Source: Gammaproteobacteria bacterium
GTDB taxonomy: Bacteria > Pseudomonadota > Gammaproteobacteria > GCA-001735895
Direction: 5' to 3'
Length of the DNA stretch: 32,250 nt
NCBI GenBank assembly: GCA_024638385.1
Contig: JAHEKJ010000036.1
Span: 1-32,250 of the forward strand
The notes under the pieces: generated by a model
What the model was told of the DNA's origin: nothing
Databases searched by the model: none
The model's input: the letters and a program-made list of their open reading frames with translations, nothing else
Shown here: one piece after another, positions 17,207 through 25,198 of the stretch
Layout: the number at the start of each line of letters is the position of its first letter
Numbering within the stretch: position 1 is the stretch's first letter
Translations under genes and position numbers: made by a program

Positions 17207-17473
17207 TCAGTCGCATTCGGGCTCCTCCTCTTCGACGTCTTGCTGTTCCTCGGGCGCCTGGCTCTGACTGGGCGCAATCGAACAATCGCGGGAGCCCGGC
17301 CAGTCGCGAACCGTTGGCGACGAGGTTTCCGGCGGCTCAGCGAGCGGCCACGACAGCGCGCTGGCGGAAAAAAACAGCGGCAGGCAAGCGAAGTATGCGA
17401 GCAGCGGAATTCCGGTTAGACCGGGGCCAAGGCCTCGCGGGCGCTGCGCTGGCTGATCAAATTTCTGTTGCAT
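17207..17473 (-). CDS. small membrane protein with acidic tail
   Basis: An 88-residue protein. The N-terminus is polar and Pro/Gly-rich, then one hydrophobic span GIPLLAYFACLPLFFSASAL (about 21-40), then a polar, acidic C-terminus ending in a Glu-rich run and CD. It is probably a single-pass inner-membrane protein. It starts at the ATG at 17473 with AGG upstream and is the first gene of the minus-strand run 17473-15662. The family is not recognised. It diverges from the two-domain thioredoxin gene across a 214-bp gap, which should hold both promoters. Confidence 0.6.
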   Translation of the reverse strand: MQQKFDQPAQRPRGLGPGLTGIPLLAYFACLPLFFSASALSWPLAEPPETSSPTVRDWPGSRDCSIAPSQSQAPEEQQDVEEEEPECD

Positions 17474-17687
17474 GACAAATACCTGTCTTCGGATAAGATC
17501 GAATCGGACCGTTTCTCGACCTTAGGCTAGCACCCTGCCGCGCCGGTATTTCTGATTCAGGTCAAGCCGCCGCGGCGTTGCGGTCGGCTCCCGAGCGGCT
17601 TATTTTACTCCGCGTCTATCCAGAATTCGATATTTACCCGACGCCCGCAACGGTTGCAGAATCCGTCGATTGGATAAAAAATGCAGT

Positions 17688-18761
17688 ATGCGCATCTTGC
17701 ACGCCAACCCTTTCATCGCCCGCCCGTGCCGCCTCGTCGCCGCCGCGCTGTGGTTGATGGCCTGCGCCGCAGGGGCGTCCGAGGTCGAACCCGGCAGGTT
17801 CCTCGGCGCGATTCCGTCGGAAAAGCCGACGTGGTTCAAGGAGAGCTTCCTCGAGTTCGAGGAAGACGTGGCCGAGGCCGCCGACGTCGGCAAGCGCGTC
17901 ATGCTGTATTTCCACCAGGAAAATTGCCCGTATTGCGCGCGCCTGGTCGAGGAGAATTTCGGCGAACCCGCGATCAGGGCCTACATCGTCGATCACTTCG
18001 ACGGCATCGCGCTCAACCTGTGGGGCGACCGCGAGGTCGTCAGCATCGGCGGCCGTTTCTTTACCGAAAAGACTTTCGCCGCCGCGCTCGAGGTGCAGTA
18101 CACGCCGACGCTGCTGTTTCTCGACGAGCGCGGCAAGACCGTGCTGCGCCTGAATGGCTACTACCCGCCCGAGGATTTTCGCGCGGCCCTGCAATACGTC
18201 GCGCAAAAGCGCGAACAAGATCAGACTTTCGCCGATTTCCGGCTCGCGCAGCTGGCCGGCCGCGACGGCGAGCTGATCGACGAGGATTTCTTTCTCGGCG
18301 AGTCGAATCTGCAAACAATCGCCCGCGGCTCGGAGCGGCCGCTCGCGGTCTACTTCGAGTCGCCCGGCTGCATCGAGTGCGCGACGCTGCACGCGCGGAT
18401 CCTGGGCGACGCGGCGACCCGCAAGCTCGTGCTCGAAGCCGACAACGTCCAGCTCGGCGTCGGCTCGCCGCGGCCGATCGTCACGCCGGATGGCGAATCC
18501 ACAACCGCCGCCGACTGGGCCCGGCGCCTCGGCATCGCCTACACGCCGTCCGTGATCTTTTTCGATGCCGACGGCAACGAGGTCATGCGCATCGGCGCGT
18601 TCCTGAAGACCTTCCATTTCCAGTCGGTTTACGCCTACGTGCTGGAGGGGGCTTACCTCGACGAGCCCGAGTTCCAGCGCTACCTGTCGGCGCGCGCCGA
18701 CCACCTCAGAGAATCCGGATTCGACACCGATATCTGGGGTTACGAATCGTTCCACGACTAG
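17688..18761 (+). CDS. exported tandem thioredoxin-fold protein, SoxW-like
   Basis: A 357-residue protein from the ATG at 17688 (a TTG at 17670 is possible). The N-terminal signal LVAAALWLMACAAGA could end at a lipobox-like Cys26. Two thioredoxin folds follow: the first has CPYC (C80, C83) with cis-Pro in QYTPTLLFL; the second has CIEC (C228, C231) with cis-Pro in AYTPSVIFF. Tandem folds with two different CxxC motifs suggest internal disulfide relay. It ends 28 bp before soxK on the same strand, so it may lead the sox operon, and it likely reduces SoxY-bound or related periplasmic persulfides. SoxW in other organisms has one fold. Confidence 0.88.
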   Translation: MRILHANPFIARPCRLVAAALWLMACAAGASEVEPGRFLGAIPSEKPTWFKESFLEFEEDVAEAADVGKRVMLYFHQENCPYCARLVEENFGEPAIRAYIVDHFDGIALNLWGDREVVSIGGRFFTEKTFAAALEVQYTPTLLFLDERGKTVLRLNGYYPPEDFRAALQYVAQKREQDQTFADFRLAQLAGRDGELIDEDFFLGESNLQTIARGSERPLAVYFESPGCIECATLHARILGDAATRKLVLEADNVQLGVGSPRPIVTPDGESTTAADWARRLGIAYTPSVIFFDADGNEVMRIGAFLKTFHFQSVYAYVLEGAYLDEPEFQRYLSARADHLRESGFDTDIWGYESFHD

Positions 18762-18789
18762 ACCATCGATAAGAGAGGGGGAAGCCACC

Positions 18790-19107
18790 ATGAAGAGAAT
18801 CACTAAAACCATCCTGCTATGCGTAGCGTTCGCGGGTTCCGCGGCTTTCGCTGGCTGGGCCGGCGCCGTCGACAAGCTCGACGTGCAGCAGGCAATCGCA
18901 GAGGCCAGGGATGCGCACAAACAGGCCGATTCGGTCGGCGGCGCCTGGCGCGACACCGGCAAGATGATCAAGAAGGCCGAGCAATTGCTCGCCGAGGGTC
19001 AGCTGGAAAAGGCGCTCGAGCTCGCGCGCGAGGCCGAGGCCCAGGGCATGCTCGGCTACATGCAGGCGACCGCGCAGTCGAGCATCGAGAAGCTGCATAT
19101 CGATTGA
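18790..19107 (+). CDS. soxK: SoxXA-binding protein SoxK
   Basis: A 105-residue exported protein. The signal peptide is TILLCVAFAGSAAFA. The mature part is helical with the family-typical stretches WRDTGKMIKKAEQLLAEGQ and ALELAREAEAQGMLGYMQA. SoxK (SAXB) binds SoxXA and increases its thiosulfate-oxidizing activity in purple sulfur bacteria. The RBS GAGAGGGGGAAG lies just upstream of the ATG. It is followed by a 200-bp gap with a promoter-like dyad and soxX, and preceded by the tandem thioredoxin gene. It carries no heme motif or Cys in the mature part. Confidence 0.88.
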   Translation: MKRITKTILLCVAFAGSAAFAGWAGAVDKLDVQQAIAEARDAHKQADSVGGAWRDTGKMIKKAEQLLAEGQLEKALELAREAEAQGMLGYMQATAQSSIEKLHID

Positions 19108-19163
19108 TCTCGATCACGGTAATCGACAACGCACGCCATCTTGAAGCGCCATGGGCTAAAAAC

Positions 19164-19190
19164 TTTACCCATATTGGGGTATGGTATACG
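19164..19190 (+). promoter_or_regulatory. dyad operator and promoter-like sequence before soxX
   Basis: TACCCATATTGGGGTA at 19166-19181 is a 16-nt dyad (ACCC and GGGT arms around an A/T core). It is overlapped by promoter-like TTTACC (19164) and TATACG (19185), although their spacing is short. Similar dyads lie before tusA (21445) and dsrA (30997). The C-tract/G-tract shape recalls CsoR/CstR-family operators; CstR members sense persulfides. The regulator itself is not in the window. Confidence 0.5.
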
Positions 19191-19306
19191 CCGCGAAGAT
19201 TGAGATATGTTCCAGCGTTCAAGTAAACGACGCATGACCGATTACCGTGATGCCTGCCCCCGGCGCAGACCCGGGCAGATGAAAAAAATATCGAGGAGGA
19301 CAGAGT

Positions 19307-19669
19307 ATGTCGATTAAACCAGTCGTCAGCGCCACGCTTTCGCTCGTGCTGGTTGGTATGATCTCGTGGTTCGGAGGCATCGCGCCTGCCACTGCCAACG
19401 ATGTCGATCAGGGCAGGAAAGTTGCTTTCGATCGGAAAAAAGGCAATTGTCTTGCCTGCCACATGATGGCCGGCGGCTCGCTGCCGGGCAATATCGGGCC
19501 GCCGCTGATCGCGATCAAAGCCCGATTCCCGAAGAAGGCCGACCTGCGCGCGCAAATATGGGATCCGACGGCCAAAAATCCGAACACGATCATGCCGCCG
19601 TTCGGCAAGCACCGAATCCTGAGCGAACGCGAGATCGATCTGATCACCGAATTCGTTTACACCCTCTAG
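19307..19669 (+). CDS. soxX: SoxX, monoheme cytochrome c subunit of SoxXA
   Basis: A 120-residue exported cytochrome. The signal peptide ends near ATANDVDQG. The heme site is CLACH (C48-H52), and the distal Met ligand is M96 in TIMPPFGKH. SoxX pairs with SoxA to couple thiosulfate oxidatively to the SoxY Cys. The RBS GAGGA lies upstream, after a long leader holding the dyad. It is the first gene of a tight soxX-Y-Z-A run with gaps of about 30-40 bp. Size and motif spacing are normal for the family. Confidence 0.95.
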   Translation: MSIKPVVSATLSLVLVGMISWFGGIAPATANDVDQGRKVAFDRKKGNCLACHMMAGGSLPGNIGPPLIAIKARFPKKADLRAQIWDPTAKNPNTIMPPFGKHRILSEREIDLITEFVYTL

Positions 19670-19701
19670 ACCGGCAACTATATTTTTCGAGGAACCAAAC
19701 C

Positions 19702-20166
19702 ATGAATCCCCAACGTCGAAAACTCGTCCAGACGGCCAGCCTGACCGCGGCCGCCGTCGCCGCCGGCGGCGTGCTGATCCCGCAGCGCGTCCTCGGCGCC
19801 TACGTCAAGGCCGCCTTCGATGCGGACGACGTCAGCGGTGCGCTGAACGCCGCAATGGGCTCCGATCAGCATTCGTCAACCGATGCGATCAAGCTCAAGG
19901 CGCCCGACATCGCCGAAAACGGCGCGGTCGTGCCCGTTACCGTGTCGTCGACGCTCGATAACGTCGATTCGATCGCGATCGTCGCGGTCAAAAACCCCTT
20001 ACCCCTGACGTCTTTCTACGATCTGACGCCGGCCAGCGAGCCCTATGTCTCGACCCGGATCAAGATGGGGCAGACTTCGGAAGTCATCGCCGTGGTCAAG
20101 GCCGACGGCAAACTGTATTCGTCCGCGAAGGAAGTCAAAGTCACGATTGGCGGCTGCGGCGGCTAA
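19702..20166 (+). CDS. soxY: SoxY, sulfur-carrier subunit of SoxYZ
   Basis: A 154-residue protein. It starts at the ATG at 19702 with GAGGAA upstream; the frame open further left is a soxX shadow. A Tat-type signal (QRRKLVQTASLTAAAVAAGG) precedes the mature part, consistent with export of folded SoxYZ. The C-terminus is GGCGG, the swinging-arm motif whose Cys152 carries thiosulfate-derived sulfur. The core strands VTVSSTLDNVDSIAIVAVKN match the family. It is followed after 30 bp by soxZ. Confidence 0.96.
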   Translation: MNPQRRKLVQTASLTAAAVAAGGVLIPQRVLGAYVKAAFDADDVSGALNAAMGSDQHSSTDAIKLKAPDIAENGAVVPVTVSSTLDNVDSIAIVAVKNPLPLTSFYDLTPASEPYVSTRIKMGQTSEVIAVVKADGKLYSSAKEVKVTIGGCGG

Positions 20167-20196
20167 CGACCGGACTCAAGACAGAGGAGCATTGAA

Positions 20197-20508
20197 ATGG
20201 CATCGATCAAGATTCGCGCGAAGGCTTCGGGCGGCGTCACCACGGTCAAGACCCTGATGAGCCACCCGATGGAAACCGGCACGCGCAAAGACAGCAAGAC
20301 CGGCAAGAAGATACCGGCACACTACATCACCGAGGTCACCGCGGAACACAACGGCAACCGCGTCATGACCGCAAACTGGGCCGGCGGTATTTCCAAGAAC
20401 CCGTACATGTCGTTCAAGTTCAAAGGTGGCGCGGCCGGCGACAAGGTCCGTATTTCCTGGGTCGACAACATGGGCAAGAGCGACAGCCTCGAAGCGGATA
20501 TCAAGTAA
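20197..20508 (+). CDS. soxZ: SoxZ, partner of SoxY
   Basis: A 103-residue immunoglobulin-like beta protein without a signal peptide, as usual since it is co-exported bound to Tat-targeted SoxY. The family stretches SHPMETGTRKDSKTGKKIPA and NPYMSFKFKG are present, and the end SWVDNMGKSDSLEADIK is typical. The RBS is GAGGAG. The order soxY-soxZ-soxA is kept with short gaps, implying one transcript. Confidence 0.96.
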   Translation: MASIKIRAKASGGVTTVKTLMSHPMETGTRKDSKTGKKIPAHYITEVTAEHNGNRVMTANWAGGISKNPYMSFKFKGGAAGDKVRISWVDNMGKSDSLEADIK

Positions 20509-20544
20509 CCGCCGCCCGAACAATAAATCCGAGGAGGATTACCA

Positions 20545-21375
20545 ATGCGAAGCTTTTTACTGACCCTGGGGATCGCGCTGCTGGCGATGCCCGTCGGCGG
20601 TATCGCCAGCCCGGAACAGGACCTTGCCGACTTCCGCGAGTATTACGAGAAGCGCTTCCCCGGCACGCCTTTCCACGATTACGTCAACGGCGTCTACTCG
20701 ATCGATCCGGAGTCGCGCGCGCAGTGGGAGGAAATCGAGGAGTTCGCGCCCTACGAGCTCAGCATCAGCAACGGCGAGGCGCTGTTCAAGAAACCCTTCG
20801 CCAACGGCAATACCTACGCCAGTTGTTTCGAAAACGGCGGCGTCGGAATCCGCCAGAATTACCCCTACTTCGACACCGATCGCGGCGAGGTCATTACGCT
20901 GGAGCTGGCGATCAACGAGTGCCGCGAAGCCAACGGCGAGAAGCCGCTGAAATGGAAGAAAGGCCCGATCGCCGACATTTCCGCCTATATGGCCTACACC
21001 TCGCGCGGTAACGTGATCGACATCAAGATCCCCGACGACCCGCGCGCGCTTGCGGCCTACGAGCGCGGCAAGAAACATTTCTACCAGAAGCGCGGCCAAC
21101 TCAACATGGCCTGCGCGGACTGCCACAAGTTTTACGCCGGTTACAAGGTGCGCGCCGACCTGCTGAGCCCCGCGCTGGGGCATCTCACCCACTTCCCGGT
21201 ATATCGTTCCAAGTGGGGCGGGATGGGCACTACGCACCGGCGCTACGGTGGCTGCAACGCGCAGGTGCGCGCCAAGCCTCACCCGGCACAAAGCGCCGAG
21301 TACCGCGCGCTCGAGTATTTTCATACCTATATGAGCAACGGCCTCGCGGTCAACGGCCCGGGTGCGCGCAAGTAG
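20545..21375 (+). CDS. soxA: SoxA, monoheme-type subunit of SoxXA
   Basis: A 276-residue exported cytochrome. The signal peptide is LLTLGIALLAMPVGGIA. Only one CxxCH is present (CADCH, C190-H194). The N-terminal region that binds a second heme in diheme SoxA has a single Cys (YASCFENGGVG, C94), probably disulfide-bonded to C126. The axial Cys ligand of the active heme is C237 in RRYGGCNAQVR, the residue that becomes persulfidated. The RBS is GAGGAGG. A strong terminator follows directly, closing the operon. No soxB is adjacent. Confidence 0.96.
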   Translation: MRSFLLTLGIALLAMPVGGIASPEQDLADFREYYEKRFPGTPFHDYVNGVYSIDPESRAQWEEIEEFAPYELSISNGEALFKKPFANGNTYASCFENGGVGIRQNYPYFDTDRGEVITLELAINECREANGEKPLKWKKGPIADISAYMAYTSRGNVIDIKIPDDPRALAAYERGKKHFYQKRGQLNMACADCHKFYAGYKVRADLLSPALGHLTHFPVYRSKWGGMGTTHRRYGGCNAQVRAKPHPAQSAEYRALEYFHTYMSNGLAVNGPGARK

Positions 21376-21400
21376 ACCGGATCACATTATGCGACTTCCG

Positions 21401-21428
21401 ATGCCGGGCATTTGCCCGGCATTTTTTT
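21401..21428 (+). terminator. intrinsic terminator of the sox operon
   Basis: ATGCCGGG pairs with CCCGGCAT around a short loop and is followed by a run of seven T. It lies 25 bp after the soxA stop, so sox transcription ends before tusA. Confidence 0.9.
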
Positions 21429-21444
21429 GCCCGCTCGAGCGCGT

Positions 21445-21460
21445 TATCCCCAATGGGGTA
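21445..21460. promoter_or_regulatory. 16-nt dyad operator before tusA
   Basis: TATCCCCAATGGGGTA is a near-perfect palindrome 180 bp before tusA and just after the sox terminator. It matches the dyads before soxX and dsrA in width and in its C-tract/G-tract halves. It is a likely binding site of a shared regulator, type unproven. The remaining 21461-21640 leader shows no gene. Confidence 0.5.
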
Positions 21461-21640
21461 GGCCATGCTCAAACAGGGCAATAGGATCGCCGCCGCAATT
21501 AAATTATCGTTTGATCATTCGATTCGTGCGGTAGCCACGCGTGACAGCCATCCGGATTGCAGATTCCGGCCGATTGGCGTACGACCGGCGCCCTCAGCGT
21601 CGTAACGTTTGAGCCCTTTGAACATTTGAAGTAAACGATA

Positions 21641-21871
21641 ATGACCGATTACACCGAGAAATTTGACGCCACCGGGCTGAATTGCCCGTTGCCGATATTG
21701 CGCTCGAAAAAAGTGCTGACCGGCATGAACAGCGGCGACGTGCTCTACGTCATTTCGACCGACTCCGGCTCGGTCAAGGATTTCGACGCCTTTTGCAAGC
21801 AGACCGGGAACGAATTGCTCGAGAGTTCCGAGTCGGACGGCAAATACCACTACTACATCCGCAAGGCCTGA
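21641..21871 (+). CDS. tusA: TusA-family sulfur-carrier protein
   Basis: A 76-residue cytoplasmic protein. The signature NCPLPILRSKK gives C15 in the CPxP motif, the Cys that carries persulfide. The second half FDAFCKQTGNELLESSESDG matches TusA helix 2 and strand. In sulfur oxidizers TusA passes sulfur toward DsrEFH/DsrC or the sHdr system, and often sits beside rhd and dsrE2. Here dsrE2 follows after 39 bp and no adjacent rhodanese is present. It starts a new transcription unit after the sox terminator. Confidence 0.95.
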   Translation: MTDYTEKFDATGLNCPLPILRSKKVLTGMNSGDVLYVISTDSGSVKDFDAFCKQTGNELLESSESDGKYHYYIRKA

Positions 21872-21910
21872 AACCTGCGCCTGTGGCCCCTGCTTTCAAG
21901 GAGGCACGAC

Positions 21911-22390
21911 ATGTCCGAAAAAAAACTGGCGCTGATCGCAACCAAGGGCACTCTCGACTGGGCTTATCCGCCTTTCATCCTCGCCTCGACCGCGGCCGCG
22001 CTAGGCTACCAGACCCAGATATTCTTCACCTTTTACGGCCTGCAATTATTGCGTAAAGACATGAATCTGAAGGTTTCGCCGCTGGGCAACCCCGGCATGC
22101 CGATGCCGCTCGGCATGGACAAGTGGTTCCCGACGATCGGCACCGCGATCCCTGGCATGGAGGCGATCATGAGCAGCATGATGAAGGCGAAAATGAAGAA
22201 GAAGGGCGTCGCCAGCGTGGCTGAACTGCGCGAGATGTGCCTCGAATCCGACGTCAAGCTGATCGCGTGCCAGATGACGGTCGACCTGTTCGACATGCAA
22301 CCCGACGATTTCATCGACGGCATCGACTACGCCGGCGCCGCGACTTTTTTCGAGTTCGCCGGTGAATCGGACGTCAACCTGTTTATCTGA
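21911..22390 (+). CDS. dsrE2: DsrE2-family protein
   Basis: A 159-residue protein of the DsrE/DsrF-like superfamily, DsrE2 type. It starts AAL-IATKGTLDW-like (LALIATKGTLDWAYPPFI), with a Met- and Lys-rich middle (MKAKMKKKG) and Cys residues at 110 and 120 (LIACQMTVDLF). Members of the tusA-dsrE2 pair can bind or hold persulfide sulfur; a membrane association is suspected for some. The RBS is AAGGAGG. It follows tusA and precedes the FadL-type gene, consistent with intracellular sulfur trafficking. Confidence 0.9.
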   Translation: MSEKKLALIATKGTLDWAYPPFILASTAAALGYQTQIFFTFYGLQLLRKDMNLKVSPLGNPGMPMPLGMDKWFPTIGTAIPGMEAIMSSMMKAKMKKKGVASVAELREMCLESDVKLIACQMTVDLFDMQPDDFIDGIDYAGAATFFEFAGESDVNLFI

Positions 22391-22514
22391 CGCGGCGCAA
22401 CGAATTTGGTGTCACGGCCGGCGCGGGCTGAGCGGTCACGGCGCGGGAAGACGAGAAGGCAAAAAAAATACAGGCCTTGGTTTTTACCGTCTCAGTATTT
22501 AGGAGGAGATTGAA

Positions 22515-23882
22515 ATGTCCCGTAACCGAATCACTCGTTTCTTCTGGCTGATTGCACTGGCGTCGGCGCCGACGATCGGCCTCGCCACCAACGGCTATTT
22601 CACCCACGGCGTCAGCACGCTCGAAAAGGGCCTCGCCGGCGCCGGCGTCGCCTACTCGCAGGACACCCTGGCGGCGGCCAACAACCCGGCCGGCATGGTC
22701 CGTCAAGGCGAGCGTTACGACATCGGCGCGGCGATTTTCGCGCCGATGCGCGAGTATTCGGTCGAAGGCGCCCCGTCGGATGCCTGCTTCCCGGGGAGCT
22801 GTACCTTCAGCATCGGCGACGGCGATCAAAGCATCGACAGCGAGAACGAGGCATTCCTGATTCCGCAGTTCGGCTATAACTGGATGCTCGACGATGACCG
22901 CAGCATCGGCGTTTCCGTGTTCGGCAACGGCGGCATGAATACGGAGTACAAGGGCGGCACGGCGAGGTTTAACGTAGCACCGCCGGGTCCCCCCATGTTC
23001 ATGACTTTCGACGGCACCTTCGGCGACGGCACGGCCGGCGTCGACCTGGCGCAACTGTTCATCGCGACGACCTACTCCGCGATGCTGTCGGAGACCTCGT
23101 CGTGGGGCATCAGCGGCATCATCGCCTACCAACGCTTCGAGGCCAAGGGAATGGGCAACTTCGCACCCTTCTCCAGCGACCCGGATAACCTGACCAACAA
23201 CGACCACGATACCTCTACCGGCGTCGGCATTCGCATCGGCTACCAGGCCGAACTCGCGCCCGGCCTGCGCTTCGGCGCGGCTTACCAGCCGGAAATCGAC
23301 ATGTCCGAACTCGACGATTACGCCGGCCTGTTCGCCGATGACGGCGACTTCAACATCCCGTCGAATTTCACCGTCGGCATCGCTGTCGACGTGAGCGACA
23401 ACGGCGTCATCGTCGCCGACCTGCAACGCATCAACTACGAAGACGTGGCTTCGGTTTCCAATCCGATCGAGCCGCTGACGGACGGCAGCTGCATACCCGG
23501 GTCGCCGACGACCGGCGGGACCGGCGACGGTTGTCTCGGCGGCAGCGACGGCGCCGGTTTCGGCTGGGAAAACATGACCATTATGAAGGTAGGCTACCAG
23601 TGGCAGGATGGGCCGATGACCTGGCGCGTCGGCTACAGCACCGGTGATCAGCCGATTCCGAGCAGCGAGGTCGTCTTTAACATCCTCGCGCCGGGTGTCA
23701 TGCGGGAGCACGTGACTTTCGGCTTCAGCCGTGAGATCGACCGTGACAGCGCGGTGCATTTCGCCGCGATGTATGCGCCGAGCAATTCGATCGACGGTGG
23801 CAATACCTTCGATCCGGGCCAGGAGGTCGAACTCGAGATGGACCAGTACGAGCTGGTGCTGAGTTATAATCGGAGGCTTTGA
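22515..23882 (+). CDS. OmpP1/FadL-family outer membrane transporter
   Basis: A 455-residue protein. The signal peptide (FFWLIALASAPTIGLA) is followed by NGYFTHGVSTLEKGLAGAGV, the conserved N-terminal plug of FadL porins, and SQDTLAAANNPAGMV. Alternating beta strands run to a C-terminus ending in a hydrophobic/aromatic strand (YELVLSYNRRL). FadL proteins carry hydrophobic molecules across the outer membrane. Sited between dsrE2 and YeeE/YedE, it may bring in hydrophobic sulfur compounds rather than fatty acids; that is inference. The RBS is AGGAGGAG. No fatty-acid genes are near. Confidence 0.92.
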   Translation: MSRNRITRFFWLIALASAPTIGLATNGYFTHGVSTLEKGLAGAGVAYSQDTLAAANNPAGMVRQGERYDIGAAIFAPMREYSVEGAPSDACFPGSCTFSIGDGDQSIDSENEAFLIPQFGYNWMLDDDRSIGVSVFGNGGMNTEYKGGTARFNVAPPGPPMFMTFDGTFGDGTAGVDLAQLFIATTYSAMLSETSSWGISGIIAYQRFEAKGMGNFAPFSSDPDNLTNNDHDTSTGVGIRIGYQAELAPGLRFGAAYQPEIDMSELDDYAGLFADDGDFNIPSNFTVGIAVDVSDNGVIVADLQRINYEDVASVSNPIEPLTDGSCIPGSPTTGGTGDGCLGGSDGAGFGWENMTIMKVGYQWQDGPMTWRVGYSTGDQPIPSSEVVFNILAPGVMREHVTFGFSREIDRDSAVHFAAMYAPSNSIDGGNTFDPGQEVELEMDQYELVLSYNRRL

Positions 23883-23916
23883 AGATCCGGCTCCTGCGAT
23901 ACCCGGTTCATCGAAT

Positions 23917-23932
23917 GTGCCCACGCGGGCAC
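23917..23932 (+). other. GTGCCC hairpin between FadL and YeeE genes
   Basis: GTGCCC/GGGCAC form a 6-bp perfect stem with a short loop; no T-tract follows, so it is not a typical terminator. It could attenuate or stabilise the mRNA between the two genes. Confidence 0.35.
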
Positions 23933-23984
23933 AGTGTTCGACAACGAGCGGAAGTGCGTATTTTGATTAGCCTGGAAACCTGCG

Positions 23985-25130
23985 ATGCAAGTCGATTTGT
24001 ATAGCCAGTCGCTGCTCTGGTTCTTCGCCCTGGCGGTCGTCTTCGGTGCGGTCGCCCAGCGCTCCGATTTCTGCACCATGGGCGCGGTTTCCGACTGGAT
24101 CAACATCGGCAGTCTCAACCGCATGCGCAGCTGGATGCTGGCGATAGCGACCGCGATCATCGGCGTCGGAATTCTCGAATTTTCCGGCACGCTCGACCTC
24201 GGCCTGACGACGAGCAACGAAACCTCGACGCCGCCGTACCGCAGCGCGACATTCATCTGGTTGCGCCACCTGCTCGGTGGGCTGATGTTCGGCATCGGCA
24301 TGACGCTCGCCAGCGGCTGCGGCAACAAGACGCTCGTCCGTATCGGCGGCGGCAACCTGAAATCGATCGTCGTGCTGGCGGTGATGGGCCTGGCCGCGTG
24401 GTGGATGCTGTTCACCAATTTCAGCTTCGACGCCTTCTTGAGCTGGATGATGCCGCTGGCAATCGATTTCTCGGCACGCGGAATCGACGGACAGGATCTC
24501 CCGGCGGTGATTTTCGGCCTCGGCGATATCGAGCGGGGTTCCACCCACACGCTGATCGTCGCGCTCGCGGTTGCGCTGCCCCTGCTCTACTGGGTGCTGC
24601 GCGCGCCGGAGTTTCGTCGCGATCTCGAGCTGCTGCTGGCCGGCCTGGTGATCGGCCTGCTGATCGTCATTGCCTGGTACGTCACCGCCGGACCCGACGG
24701 TATCGCGTTGCTCGAGGAACTCGATTTCGCCGAGCAGCGGCCATTCTTCACCGGCGCACAGTCGTTCACTTTCGTCGGCCCGGCGGGACACCTCGCGCAA
24801 TACCTCAAGGAAGGCTTTGCCCCGCTGTTTCTGACCTTCGGCGTGGTCACGGTCGCCGGCGTCATTCTCGGATCGCTGACCTACAGTCTCGTCGGCGGCA
24901 AGTTTCGCTGGGAATGGTTTGCTTCGGGCGCCGATTTTGCCCGCCACGTAGTCGGCGGCCTGTTGATGGGTTTCGGCGGCGTGCTCGCGATGGGTTGCAC
25001 CATCGGCCAGGGCATCTCGGGCATGTCGACGCTGGCGCTGGGCTCGCTGGTGACGCTGGTGTCGATCGTTGCCGGCAGCGCGGCGACGATGAAATACCAG
25101 TATTACCGGATGATGCGCGAACTAGACTAA
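23985..25130 (+). CDS. YeeE/YedE-family sulfur-compound transporter
   Basis: A 381-residue membrane protein with about ten spans and internal repetition. Family motifs are QRSDFCTMGAVSDW (C30), LASGCGNKTLVRIGGGN and MGCTIGQGISGMSTLA. In TsuA (YeeE) such conserved Cys residues line the path and move thiosulfate by brief S-S contacts; PmpAB relatives are linked to persulfide. As a full-length two-half protein it needs no partner. It lies after tusA-dsrE2-fadL, so it likely feeds the cytoplasmic persulfide carriers. The substrate is not provable from sequence. Confidence 0.93.
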   Translation: MQVDLYSQSLLWFFALAVVFGAVAQRSDFCTMGAVSDWINIGSLNRMRSWMLAIATAIIGVGILEFSGTLDLGLTTSNETSTPPYRSATFIWLRHLLGGLMFGIGMTLASGCGNKTLVRIGGGNLKSIVVLAVMGLAAWWMLFTNFSFDAFLSWMMPLAIDFSARGIDGQDLPAVIFGLGDIERGSTHTLIVALAVALPLLYWVLRAPEFRRDLELLLAGLVIGLLIVIAWYVTAGPDGIALLEELDFAEQRPFFTGAQSFTFVGPAGHLAQYLKEGFAPLFLTFGVVTVAGVILGSLTYSLVGGKFRWEWFASGADFARHVVGGLLMGFGGVLAMGCTIGQGISGMSTLALGSLVTLVSIVAGSAATMKYQYYRMMRELD

Positions 25131-25198
25131 CGGGGATATTTCGCCGCGGCGCGGGATCTGGTGGAATGGCCCGATTCGATCGAGCGAGGAAAAACCGT

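Noticed and set aside
20812..20860. A second heme site in SoxA
   Set aside because: The stretch YASCFENGGVG lacks a CxxCH, so only one heme is supported.
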